Notes under the pieces: model-generated | What the model saw: the letters and a program-made list of their open reading frames with translations, nothing else | The model's database searches: none | Told to the model about the DNA's origin: nothing | Made by a program: the position numbers and the translations under genes | Origin: Mimachlamys varia | Lineage: Eukaryota; Mollusca; Bivalvia; Pectinida; Pectinidae | Assembly (NCBI GenBank): GCA_947623455.1 | Contig: OX392529.1 | Location: forward strand, 7,316,001 to 7,380,000 | Length of the DNA: 64,000 nt | Direction of reading: 5' to 3' | Part shown: piece by piece, positions 1-12,600 of the stretch | How the letters are laid out: each line of letters starts with the position of its first letter | How positions within the stretch are numbered: position 1 is the stretch's first letter

Positions 1-3000
1 ATATAACTTACACTCCCTGGTACAATGTAACTTACACAATCCTGGTACAATATAACTTACACAATCCTGGTACAATATAACTTACACAATCTTGGTACAA
101 TATAACTTACACTCCCTGGTACAATGTAACTTACACAATCCTGATACAATATAACGTACACAATCCTTGTACAATATAACGTACACAATCCTTGTACAAT
201 ATAACTTACACAATCCTGGTACAATATAACTTACACAACACTGGTACAATATAACTTACACCTCCCTGATACAATATAACTTACAATCCCTGATACAATA
301 TAACTTACACAACCCTGGTACAATATAACTTACACCTCCCTGATACAATAGAACTTACACCTCCCTGATACAATATAACTTACACAATCCTGGTACAATA
401 TAACTTACACAATCCTTGTACAATATAACTTACACAATCCTGGTACAATATAACTTACACAATCCTTGTACAATATAACTTACACCTCCCTGGTACAATA
501 TAACTTACACAATCCTGGTACAATAGAACTTACACCTCCCTGGTACAATATAACTTACACAATCCTGGTACAATATAACTTACACAATCCTTGTACAATA
601 TAACTTACACCTCCCTGGTACAATATAACTTACACAACCCTGGTACAATATAACTTACACAATCCTTGTACAATATAACTTACACAACCCTGATACAATA
701 TAACTTACACAACCCTGATACAACATAACTTACACAACCTGGATACAATATAACTAACACAACCCTGATACAATATAACTTACACAATCCTTATACAATG
801 TAACTTACACAACCCTGGTACAATATAACTTACACAATCCTGGTACAATATAACTTACACAACCCTGATACAATGTAACTTACACCTCACTGGTACAATA
901 TAACTTACACAATCCTGGTACAATATAACTTACACAATCCTGATACAATGTAACTTACACCTCCCTGATACAATATAACTTACACAACACTGATACAATA
1001 TAACTTACACAATCCTGATACAATATAACTTACACAACCCTGATACAATATAACTTACACAATCCTGGTACAATATAACTTACACAATCCTTGTACAATA
1101 TAACTTACACAATCCTGATACAATAGAACTTACACAATCCTGATACAAAATAACTTACACAACCCTGATCCAATATAACTTACACAATCCTGGTACAATA
1201 TAACTTACACAACCCTGATACAATATAACTTGCACAATCCTGATACAATATAACTTACACAATCCTTGTACAATATAATTTACACAATCCTGATACAATG
1301 TAACTTACACAATCCTGATACAATATAACTTACACAACCCTGATACAATATAACTTACACAATCCTGGTACAATATAACTTGCACAATCCTGATACAATA
1401 TAACTTACACAATCCTGATACAATATAACTTACACAATCCTGATACAATATAACTTACACAACCCTGATACAATATAACTTACACAATCCTGGTACAATA
1501 TAACTTGCACAATCCTGATACAATATAACTTACACAACCCTGATACAATATAACTTACACAATCCTGATACAATATAACTTGCACAATCCTGATACAATA
1601 TAACTTACACAACCCTGATACAATATAACTTACACAATCCTGATACAATATAACTTACACAACCCTGATACAATATAACTTACACAATCCTGATACAATG
1701 TAACTTACACAATCCTGGTACAATATAACTTACACAATCCTTATACAATGTAACTTACACAATCCTCTTACAATGTAACTTACACAATCCTGGTACAATG
1801 TAACTTACACAATCCTGATATAATATAACGTACACAATCCTTGTACAATATAACGTACACAATCCTTGTACAATATAACTTACACAATCCTGGTACAATG
1901 TAACTTACACAATCCTGGTACAATATAACTTACACTCCCTGGTACAATGTAACTTACACAATCCTGGTACAATATAACTTACACAATCCTGGTACAATAT
2001 AACTTACACAATCCTGGTACAATATAACTTACACTCCCTGGTACAATATAACTTACACAATCCTGATACAATATAACTTACACTCCCTGGTACAATGTAA
2101 CTTACACAATCCTGGTACAATATAACTTACACAATCCTGGTACAATATAACTTACACAATCCTGGTACAATATAACTAACACTCCCTGGTACAATGTAAC
2201 TTACACAATCCTGATACAATATAACGTACACAATCCTTGTACAATATAACGTACACAATCCTTGTACAATATAACTTACACAATCCTGGTACAATATAAC
2301 TTACACAACCCTGGTACAATATAACTTACACCTCCCTGATACAATATAACTTACAATCCCTGATACAATATAACTTACACAACCCTGGTACAATATAACT
2401 TACACCTCCCTGATACAATAGAACTTACACCTCCCTGATACAATATAACTTACACAATCCTGGTACAATATAACTTACACAATCCTTGTACAATATAACT
2501 TACACAATCCTGGTACAATATAACTTACACAATCCTTGTACAATATAACTTACACAATCCTTGTACAATATAACTTACACCTCCCTGGTACAATATAACT
2601 TACACAACCCTGGTTCAATATAACTTACACAACCCGGATACAATATAACTTACACAACCCTGATACAACATAACTTACACAACCTGGATACAATATAACT
2701 AACACAACCCTGATACAATATAACTTACACAATCCTTATACAATGTAACTTACACAACCCTGGTACAATATAACTTACACAATCCTGGTACAATATAACT
2801 TACACAACCCTAATACAATGTAACTTACACCTCCCTGATACAATATAACTTACACAACCCTGATACAATATAACTTACACAATCCTGATACAATATAACT
2901 TACACAACCCTGATACAATATAACTTACACAATCCTGGTACAATATAACTTACACAATCCTTGTACAATATAACTTACACAATCCTGGTACAATATAACT

Positions 3001-6000
3001 TACACAACCCTGATACAATATAACTTACACAACCCTGATACAATATAACTTACACCTCCCTGATACAATATAACTTACACAATCCTGATACAATATAACT
3101 TACACAATCCTGATACAATATAACTTACACAATCCTGATACAATATAACGTACACAACCCTGATACAATATAACTTACACAATCCTGGTACAATATAACT
3201 TACACAATCCTTGTACAATATAACTTACACAATCCTGGTAAAATATAACTTACACAATCCTGATACAATATAACTTACACAATCCTTGTACAATGTAACT
3301 TACACAACCCTGGTACAATATAACCTACACAATCCTGATACAATATAACTTACACAACCCTGATACAATGTAACTTACACAATCCTTGTACAATATAACT
3401 TACACAATCCCGGTACAATATAACTTACACAATCCTGATACAATGTAACTTACACAACCCTGGTACAATGTAACTTACACAACCCTGATACAATATAACT
3501 TACACAATCCTGGTACAATGTAACTTACACAATCCTGATACAATGTAACTTACACAACCCTGATACAATGTAACGTACACAATCCTGATACAATGTAACT
3601 TACACAACCCTGGTACAATGTAACTTACACAACCCTGATACAATATAACTTACGCAATCCTGGTACAATGTAACTTACACAATCCTGATACAATGTAACG
3701 TACACAACCCTGATACAATGTAACGTACACAATCCTGGTACAATGTAACTTACACAACCCTGATACAATATAGCTTACACAATCCTGATACAATATAACT
3801 TACACAATCCTGATACAATATAACTTACACAACCCTGATACAATATAACTTACACAACCCTGATACAATATAACTTACACAACCCTGATACAATATAACT
3901 TACACAACCCTGATACAATATAACTTACACAACCCTGATACAATATAACTTACACAATCCTGATACAATATAACTTACACAACCCTGATACAATATAACG
4001 TACACAATCCTTGTACAATATAACTTACACCTCCCTGGTACAATATAACTTACACCTCCCTGATACAATATAACTTACACCTCCCTGATACAATATAACT
4101 TACACAACCCTGGTACAATATAACTTACACAATCCTGGTACAATATAACTTACACAATCCTGATACAATATAACTTACACAACCCTGATACAATATAACT
4201 TACACAATCCTGATACAATATAACTTACACAACCCTGATACAATATAACGTACACAATCCTTGTACAATATAACTTACACCTCCCTGATACAATATAACT
4301 TACACAACCCTGGTACAATATAACTTACACAATCCTGATACAATATAACTTACACAACCCTGGTACAATATAACTTACACAATCCTGATACAATGTAACT
4401 TACACAACCCTGGTACAATATAACTTACACAATCCTGATACAATGTAACTTACACAATCCTGATACAATGTAACGTACACAACCCTGATACAATATAACT
4501 TACACAATCCTTGTACAATATAACTTACACAATCCTGGTACAATATAACTTACACAACCCTGATACAATATAACTTACACCTCCCTGGTACAATATAACT
4601 TACACCTCCCTGGTACAATATAACTTACACCTCCCTGATACAATATAACTTACACCTCCCTGATACAATATAACTTACACCTCCCTGATACAATATAACT
4701 TACACCTCCCTGATACAATATAACTTACACCTCCCTGATACAATATAACTTACACCTCCCTGATACAATATAACTTACACCTCCCTGATACAATATAACT
4801 TACACCTCCCTGATACAATATAACTTACACCTCCCTGATACAATATAACTTACACAATCCTTGTACAATATAACTTACACAATCCTGGTACAATATAACT
4901 TACACAACCCTGATACAATATAACTTACACCTCCCTGGTACAATATAACTTACACCTCCCTGGTACAATATAACTTACACCTCCCTGATACAATATAACT
5001 TACACAATCCTGGTACAATATAACTTACACAATCCTGATACAATATAACTTACACCTCCCTGGTACAATATAACTTACACCTCCCTGATACAATATAACT
5101 TACACCTCCCTGATGCAATATAACTTACACAATCCTGGTACAATATAACTTACACAATCCTGGTACAATATAACTTACACCTCCCTGATACAATATAACT
5201 TACACAACCCTGATACAATATAACTTACACAACCCTGATACAATATAACTTACACAATCCCGGTACAATATAACTTACACAATCCTTGTACAATATAACT
5301 TACACAATCCTGATACAATATAACTTACACCTCCCTGATACAATGTAACTTACACAACCCTGATACAATACAACTTACACAATCCTGATACAATGTAACG
5401 TACACAATCCTTGTACAATATAACTTACACAACCCTGATACAATATAACTTACACTCCCTGATACAATGTAACTTACACAACCCTGGTACAATGTAACTT
5501 ACACAATCCTGGTACAATATAACTTACACAATCCCGGTACAATATAACTTACACAATCCCGGTACAATATAACTTACACAATCCTGATACAATGTAACGT
5601 ACACAATCCTTGTACAATATAACTTACACAACCCTGATACAATATAACTTACACAACCCTGATACATTGTAACGTACACAATCCTTGTACAATATAACTT
5701 ACACAATCCCGGTACAATATAACTTACACAATCCTGGTACAATATAACTTACACAATCCTGGTACAATATAACTTACACAACCCTGATACAATATAACTT
5801 ACACAATCCTGATACAATATAACTTACACAATCCTGATACAATATAACGTACACAATCCTGATACAATATAACTTATACAATCCTGATACAATATAACAT
5901 ACACAATCCTGATACAATATAACTTATACAATCCTGATACAATATAACTTATACAATCCTGGTACAATATAACTTACACAATCCTGATACAATATAACTT

Positions 6001-6200
6001 ACACAATCCTGATACAATATCACTTACACAATCCTGATACAATATAACTTACACAACCCTGGTACAATATAACTTACACTCCCTGATACAATATAACTTA
6101 CTCTCCCTGATACAATATAACTTACACAACCCTGATACAATGTAACTTACACAACCCTGATACAATGTAACTTACACCTCCCTGATACAATGTTACTTAC
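1..6200. repeat. Minisatellite, 25-bp unit, about 248 copies (runs off left edge)
   Basis: The unit reads about ataacttacacaatcctggt plus acaat on the plus strand, with 24-bp variants (cactccctgg). It ends at 6200, the base next to exon 14. On the gene strand each unit contains TGTAAGTTA, the same string as exon 14's donor (CGT|GTAAGT). Short open frames here are repeat artefacts. Nearly identical stretches recur about 2,070 bp apart (compare the sequence from 1 and from 2071). Confidence 0.97.
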
Positions 6201-6338
6201 ACGCCTTGTTCCATCAGCCACGTCAGGTCTCACCCAGGCAGCAATGGTGTACTGGGTCCCGGGGCTCCACAGTCCCAAGTCTATGTACCCATCTCGCAGA
6301 CCGTCAAACTTGGTGCCACATGCAAATGGAGGGCCAAC
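6201..6338 (-). CDS. Exon 14: start of LamG-like jellyroll domain (residues 589-634)
   Basis: A 138-nt exon (46 codons), acceptor gtttacag, donor AGGCGT|GTAAGT, phase 0 at both ends. It contains FACGTKFDG, DGYIDLGLWSPGTQYTIAAW and VRPDVADGTRR. The pattern 'FDG...D-x-Y-[IV]-DLG...[YF]-T-[IV]-x-AW-[VI]-x-[PD]' marks the first strands of a LamG-like/concanavalin jellyroll. The rest of the fold must lie beyond position 1, since only minisatellite follows within the window. Confidence 0.88.
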
Positions 6339-6849
6339 CTGTAAACAAAGGGAGATAACACTACATATCGTGCCGCATTGATTGCCATAGTCGAAAGATT
6401 AACAATGTCAATGAAAAGTTGATACATTTACAGAAAATTAGATATTCTGCCGGATGATTCAATCCGTCCTATTTTGCATTTTACAATAAACTAAAAACAA
6501 CAGAAATCAGTTTCGTTTGTTTCAAAGTTAATTACCTTTTTATCATAAAACAAGAGGTATTTAAACCCATCTTGGAAAATGCATTTTGCCTTACCCTAAT
6601 GTACAGTACAAAGTTATTGAAAGGTTACTTTAGAAAAAGATTTTTTAAAAGACACAAAACTATAGACAATATATCCCGCAAAATTGGACAAAGATGGAAC
6701 TAGTATACATGTAGTGATTGGTACAGAATTACGTTGTCAAACTTTGTAGTGATTGGTACAGAATTACGTTGTCAAACTTAATTCAAAGTACGATGTATAT
6801 TATTTGATAATTCAAATTCAAACTTCTTGTAGACTGATAATAAACCTAC
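6339..6849 (-). other. Intron 13 (exon 13 to exon 14)
   Basis: A 511-bp AT-rich intron. The only structure noted is a 35-bp direct duplication around 6711-6778 (gtagtgattggtacagaatt recurs at 6711 and 6746). No gene is seen. Confidence 0.7.
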
Positions 6850-6974
6850 TTCGTTTGATTGAACACATGATCCATAAGAATTGATGCCATACTGAAAAGG
6901 GAATATACATGTATCTCCAGCATTATCCCCGCCGTAGGCCTTGATTTCGTCCTGGGGAACCGCGCTGCATATCC
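6850..6974 (-). CDS. Exon 13: fibronectin type II-like module (residues 547-588)
   Basis: A 125-nt exon, acceptor ttctacag, donor AACGAA|GTAGGT, phase 1 in and 0 out. It encodes GDTCIFPFQYGINSYGSCVQ, which resembles the first half of a fibronectin type II domain (C-x-FPF-x-[YF]...Y-x-x-C). The usual second half (W-C-x-T-x-x-x-[YF]) is missing; the join leads to VGPPFACGTKFDG in exon 14. The module is therefore short or degenerate. A longer exon using a later donor is possible because the frame stays open past this site. Confidence 0.8.
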
Positions 6975-7633
6975 CTGTAGAAAAGTACATTATGATCTTC
7001 ACATTCACTTATGCTACATATATGTATACCATACTCGCCGTACGAAATGCTATGCTATATATATATGTAGTTTGAGTACACAAATGGAAACATAAATACC
7101 ATCGCTGAAATGTATGTAGACACTATTACATTATTACTCGACAGCTTGGATCCATGCCTTGGTATTACCCCAGTCCCCGATTCGCAGTATTAGCAGTTAA
7201 CTTAGAATTTAGGACGGATGTCCTCGAAACAGTCTATATATCAATATCTTATGGTGAAGCAAATGTGAAATTGGGGCAAAATGTATGACAATATTGAACT
7301 AATCATCAGTATAGCTAGTGATCTAGTTATAGATGTAGGACAGCTTCGACTTGAGAACAATTCATGAAAAAAATCATCAATTTATGTCTTCAACTAAAGA
7401 AGATTACATAGATCGATATCCTATCGTAAATACTAGCTAATACTTCCAATATAATATATATCGATACTATATATATATAATGATATGTTTAATCATTGTT
7501 CTCTAAAAGTATCCGTGAATCTATGTCTCTCCTACTGAAAACAGCATCCGAGGACATATTGACATTTGATGAATTACTAATGTTACTCTAAGGTATCTTC
7601 GGAACATCTCCAATCCTACGTATGTATATATAC
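6975..7633 (-). other. Intron 12 (exon 12 to exon 13)
   Basis: A 659-bp AT-rich intron with simple TA-rich runs (tatatatata near 7050 and 7470). No repeat array and no coding signal were seen. Confidence 0.7.
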
Positions 7634-7786
7634 CTCCGGCCCCACACGCTGTTACACCGTTATGCTTTTCGTAGTAGCCACAGTAGTCAAAGTTTTCACA
7701 CTTATCACCATAGTAACCAGTAGTACAGACGCACTCTCCAGTAACCCTGTGACAATGGCCCCCATTTTGGCATCCACAATCAAACT
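7634..7786 (-). CDS. Exon 12: EGF-like domain 2 (residues 496-546)
   Basis: A 153-nt exon, acceptor cattttcag, donor CCGGAG|GTATAT, phase 1 in and 1 out. It encodes FDCGCQNGGHC and ECVCTTGYYGDKC, a clear EGF-like module. It continues with NFDYCGYYEK and TACGAGG, two more cysteines outside the EGF core that probably pair with exon 13. This exon has no minisatellite at its borders. Confidence 0.9.
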
Positions 7787-7937
7787 CTGAAAATGGAAGT
7801 ATACATACATCACATCATATATCAGTATAATAGATATGTTAACGTCTACAACTACCCAGGGCAAGTCCCGAATTTGCCTCGACCATTACAGATCATCTAA
7901 ATAAAGCATATCAGCTGATTTCTTTTTTCAGTTTGAG

Positions 7938-8205
7938 TATAAGTGTGCTTACTTGTTGTGAATGACAATGAAGACTCGGTTCTCATTTTGAGGATTGATG
8001 TTTATTTTGATGTGACCAAGATTGACATGGCGGGTGTCGTCGATGAAACAGAAGACGCTTACTCTTCAGGAATACCTGGTCTTATTCTCTTGTACTTTAC
8101 GAGGGTCTCCGTGTAAATCTTACCCTTGTTCATATTTTGCCTCTGGTTTAATTGCTTTTGAGTTCGGATAATGGTTTTGTTGACGCTTTTGGCAACCCCC
8201 CACCC
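7938..8205 (+). mobile_element. Retroelement 3'-end fragment
   Basis: It contains gtgtgcttacttgttgtgaa, gactcggttctcattttga, gggtgtcgtcgatgaaacag and atggttttgttgacgctttt in this order. The same order occurs at 33590-33850 and, inverted, at 24690-24900, where it follows the C-terminus of a reverse transcriptase. It is therefore the non-coding tail of that element. No coding part remains here. It lies in intron 11. Confidence 0.65.
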
Positions 8206-9651
8206 TCTTATTTTTCAAGCTTATATATCACTATTTCGGGCATAGTTGTGGTATTTGTCATGCCTGTATAACCTTGGCCCATGCTTTCGACGTGTCATTT
8301 GCCATGTATGTTTCAGGACGAGACACTTATAGCTCGATTAGATCATACGTGGTGCATAAAACGTTGCTATTTCAAGTGCCTATAGCACACGATAGGGATA
8401 TGTGTTTGATTGAAAATAGCTCTGTCAAATATGGATACATGGAGGCATTTTGACTATTTAAAAAATTCCTATTGGACACTAACAAGACCTTAAAACAATA
8501 GTAAGAAGACTGTTTTCCAGCCAAATGTCAAAGCTCGGTTAACTTTTTGTTATGTTCAAAAGTCTTAATACTCTCTAGTAAGAACATTACCCCCGCCATG
8601 CTATTGTTGTGTGACGTTATTCACAACCGCCTTCAATGTCCACGCTTTGAAAGAGCCATATCCAGTCAAACAAATATCCATATTGTATGCTATAACGTCA
8701 CACTACCACAATTGGTACAATTTTGACCGATTTTCAGTGATATCTACAAATTCAGATAGTGTATTTGGAATGTTTCTTGATTTTTGACAAAGAGTACGTA
8801 TATTGGTTCATTTTCAGAAGTAAAAATTATACAAGGTGATTTTGTTTTGAAAATATAACGCAAAACTCTCAAGGAGATTTTGTCCGTTTTTCAGCCGTGA
8901 CCCGTACCCAAATTGGTACACCGTATCACAGCTCATGGAATTTGTTTTTATTTCAACTAATGAATGTAGCTATTGCAACAAAATATTCTGCCTTTTTAAA
9001 CACCATACCAAACTACAGTTTTACATATCCACTTTGATATTTTTCGGTTATAAGGACCAAAAATCTACATTTAAACTTGCTTAAAATTACCCCCTTCAAA
9101 ATTCGCCAAAATGTCGTCGACGCACAGCGTTTTTATTGGGTTTCTGATATGATGACTTTGATGTTATCGTGTAATTGTAAATTGATCCAGCAAATAAAAA
9201 TATTTGGTGGTAATGCTTACAAATATCTATTTTGTTATACTGTCAAAGGAAAATGTTCAATAATCATTTTCAAGCACTTTTCCAACCATTTTGTGACCGT
9301 ATACCAAATGGGGTAGCGTACCAAATGGGGTAGCGTCACGTTAGACACTTGATAGTACAACGACATTGCTGGTTTTTTTTTGGTAGCATATTTTGTGCAA
9401 CTGAAAATTATTCCATGGTGCATCTTGCCACAAAGACACTTAATTCAATAATATATTATCATATAATACTGCTAAGTATTGAATATCAAGAAAGTTAAAG
9501 TGATCACAAAAACTTACATGACTATGTTTGTGCCATACAGTGTAGTTTTTTGTTCTTTAAGTATTCAACATCATATGCTTATTTAGATTAATCTTAACCT
9601 TGATTTGGGGTTAATTAGATAAAATTTAAAATGCATATATGAACTGTTACT
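8206..9651 (-). other. Intron 11, unique part
   Basis: AT-rich sequence between the retroelement fragment and the 63-bp array. Two short open frames at 9077-9423 have no recognisable motif. A direct repeat accaaatggggtagcg is seen at 9304-9336. No gene is supported. Confidence 0.6.
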
Positions 9652-12600
9652 AGAGACTTATTGTGTTACTGTACTCACTCTTACATCTGGCCTGGAGTGT
9701 ACAGGACTGACAGTAGAGACTTATTGTGTAATTGTACTCACTCTTACATCTGGCCTGGAGTGTACAGGACTGACAGTAGAGACTTATTGTGTTATTGTAC
9801 TCACTCTTACATCTGGCCTGGAGTGTACAGGACTGACAGCAGAGACTTATTGTGTTACTGTACTCACTCTTACATCTGGCCTGGAGTGTACAGGACTGAC
9901 AGTAGAGACTTATTGTGTTATTGTACTCACTCTTACATCTGGCCTGGAGTGTACAGGACTGACAGTAGAGACTTATTGTGTAATTGTACTCACTCTTACA
10001 TCTGGCCTGGAGTGTACAGGACTGACAGTAGAGACTTATTGTGTTATTGTACTCACTCTTACATCTGGCCTGGAGTGTACAGGACTGACAGTAGAGACTT
10101 ATTGTGTTACTGTACTCACTCTTACATCTGGTCTGGAGTGTACAGGACTGAAAGTAGAGACTTATTGTGTTACTGTACTCATTCTTACATCTGGCCTGGA
10201 GTGTACAGGACTGACAGTAGAGACTTATTGTGTAATTGTACTCACTCTTACATCTGGCCTGGAGTGTACAGGACGGACAGTAGAGACTTATTGTGTTACT
10301 GTACTCACTCTTACATTTGACCTGGAGTGTAAAGGACTGACAGTAAAGACTTATTGTGTTATTGTACTCACTCTTACCTCTGGCCTGGAGTGTATAGGAC
10401 TGACAGTAGAGACTTATTGTGTTACTGTACTCACTCTTACATCTGGCCTGGAGTGTACAGGACTGACAGTAGAGACTTATTGTGTTACTGTACTCATTCT
10501 TACATCTGGCCTGGAGTGTACAGGACTGACAGTAGAGACTTATTGTGTTACTGTACTCACTCTTACATCTGGCCTGGAGTGTACAGGACTGACAGTAGAG
10601 ACTTATTGTGTTACTGAACTCACTGTTACATCTGGCCTGGAGTGTATAGGACTGACAGTAGAGACTTATTGTGTTATTGTACTCACTCTTACATCTGGTC
10701 TGGAGTGTATAGGACGGACAGTAGAGACTTATTGTGTTATTGTACTCACTCTTACATCTGGCCTGGAGTGTACAGGACGGACAGTAGAGACTTATTGTGT
10801 TATTGTACTCACTCTTACATCTGGCCTGGAGTGTACAGGACGGACAGTAGAGACTTATTGTGTTACTGTACTCACTCTTACATCTGGCCTGGAGTGTACA
10901 GGACTGACAGTAGAGACTTATTGTGTAATTGTATTCACTCTTACATCTGGCCTGAAGTGTACAGGACTGACAGTAGAGACTTATTGTGTTATTGTACTCA
11001 CTCTTACATCTGGCCTGGAGTGTACAGGACTGACAGTAGAGACTTATTGTGTAATTGTACTCACTCTGACATCTGGCCTGGAGTGTACAGGACTGACAGT
11101 AGAGACTTATTGTGTTATTGTACTCACTCTTACATCTGGCCTGGAGTGTACAGGACTGACAGTAGAGACTTATTGTGTTATTGTACTCACTCTTACATCT
11201 GGCCTGAAGTGTACAGGACTGACAGTAGAGACTTATTGTGTTACTGTACTCACTCTTACATCTGGTCTGAAGTGTACAGGACTGACAGTAGAGACTTATT
11301 GTGTTATTGTACTCACTCTTACATCTGGCCTGGAGTGTACAGGACCGACAGTAGAGACTTATTGTGTTACTGTACTCACTCTTACATCTGGTCTGGAGTG
11401 TACAGGACTGACAGTAGAGACTTATTGTGTTACTGTACTCATTCTTACATCTGGCCTGGAGTGTACAGGACTGACAGTAGAGACTTATTGTGTTACTGTA
11501 CTCACTCTTACATCTGGCCTGGAGTGTACAGGACTGACAGTAGAGAATTATTGTGTTATTGTACTCACTCTTACATCTGGCCTGGAGTGTACAGGACTGA
11601 CAGTAGAGACTTATTGTGTTACTGTACTCACTCTTACATCTGGTCTGGAGTGTACAGGACTGACAGTAGAGACTTATTGTGTTATTGTACTCACTCTTAC
11701 ATCTGGCCTGGAGTGTACAGGACTGACAGTAGAGACTTATTGTGTTATTGTACTCACTCTTACATCTGGCCTGGAGTGTACAGGACTGACAGTAGAGACT
11801 TATTGTGTTACTGAACTCACTCTTACATCTGGCCTGGAGTGTATAGGACTGACAGTAGAGACTTATTGTGTTATTGTACTCACTCTTACATCTGGTCTGG
11901 AGTGTATAGGACGGACAGTAGAGACTTATTGTGTTATTGTACTCACTCTTACATCTGGCCTGGAGTGTACAGGACGGACAGTAGAGACTTATTGTGTTAT
12001 TGTACTCACTCTTACATCTGGCCTGGAGTGTACAGGACTGACAGTAGAGACTTATTGTGTTACTGTACTCATTCTTACATCTGGCCTGGAGTGTACAGGA
12101 CTGACAGTAGAGACTTATTGTGTTACTGTACTCACTCTTACATCTGGCCTGGAGTGTACAGGACTGACAGTAGAGACTTATTGTGTTACTGAACTCACTG
12201 TTACATCTGGCCTGGAGTGTATAGGACTGACAGTAGAGACTTATTGTGTTATTGTACTCACTCTTACATCTGGTCTGGAGTGTATAGGACGGACAGTAGA
12301 GACTTATTGTGTTATTGTACTCACTCTTACATCTGGCCTGGAGTGTACAGGACGGACAGTAGAGACTTATTGTGTTATTGTACTCACTCTTACATCTGGC
12401 CTGGAGTGTACAGGACGGACAGTAGAGACTTATTGTGTTACTGTACTCACTCTTACATCTGGCCTGGAGTGTACAGGACTGACAGTAGAGACTTATTGTG
12501 TAATTGTATTCACTCTTACATCTGGCCTGAAGTGTACAGGACTGACAGTAGAGACTTATTGTGTTATTGTACTCACTCTTACATCTGGCCTGGAGTGTAC

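Noticed and set aside
1..6200. CRISPR-like array of 25-bp repeats
   Set aside because: Units are directly contiguous with no unique spacers, and the context is a eukaryotic intron.
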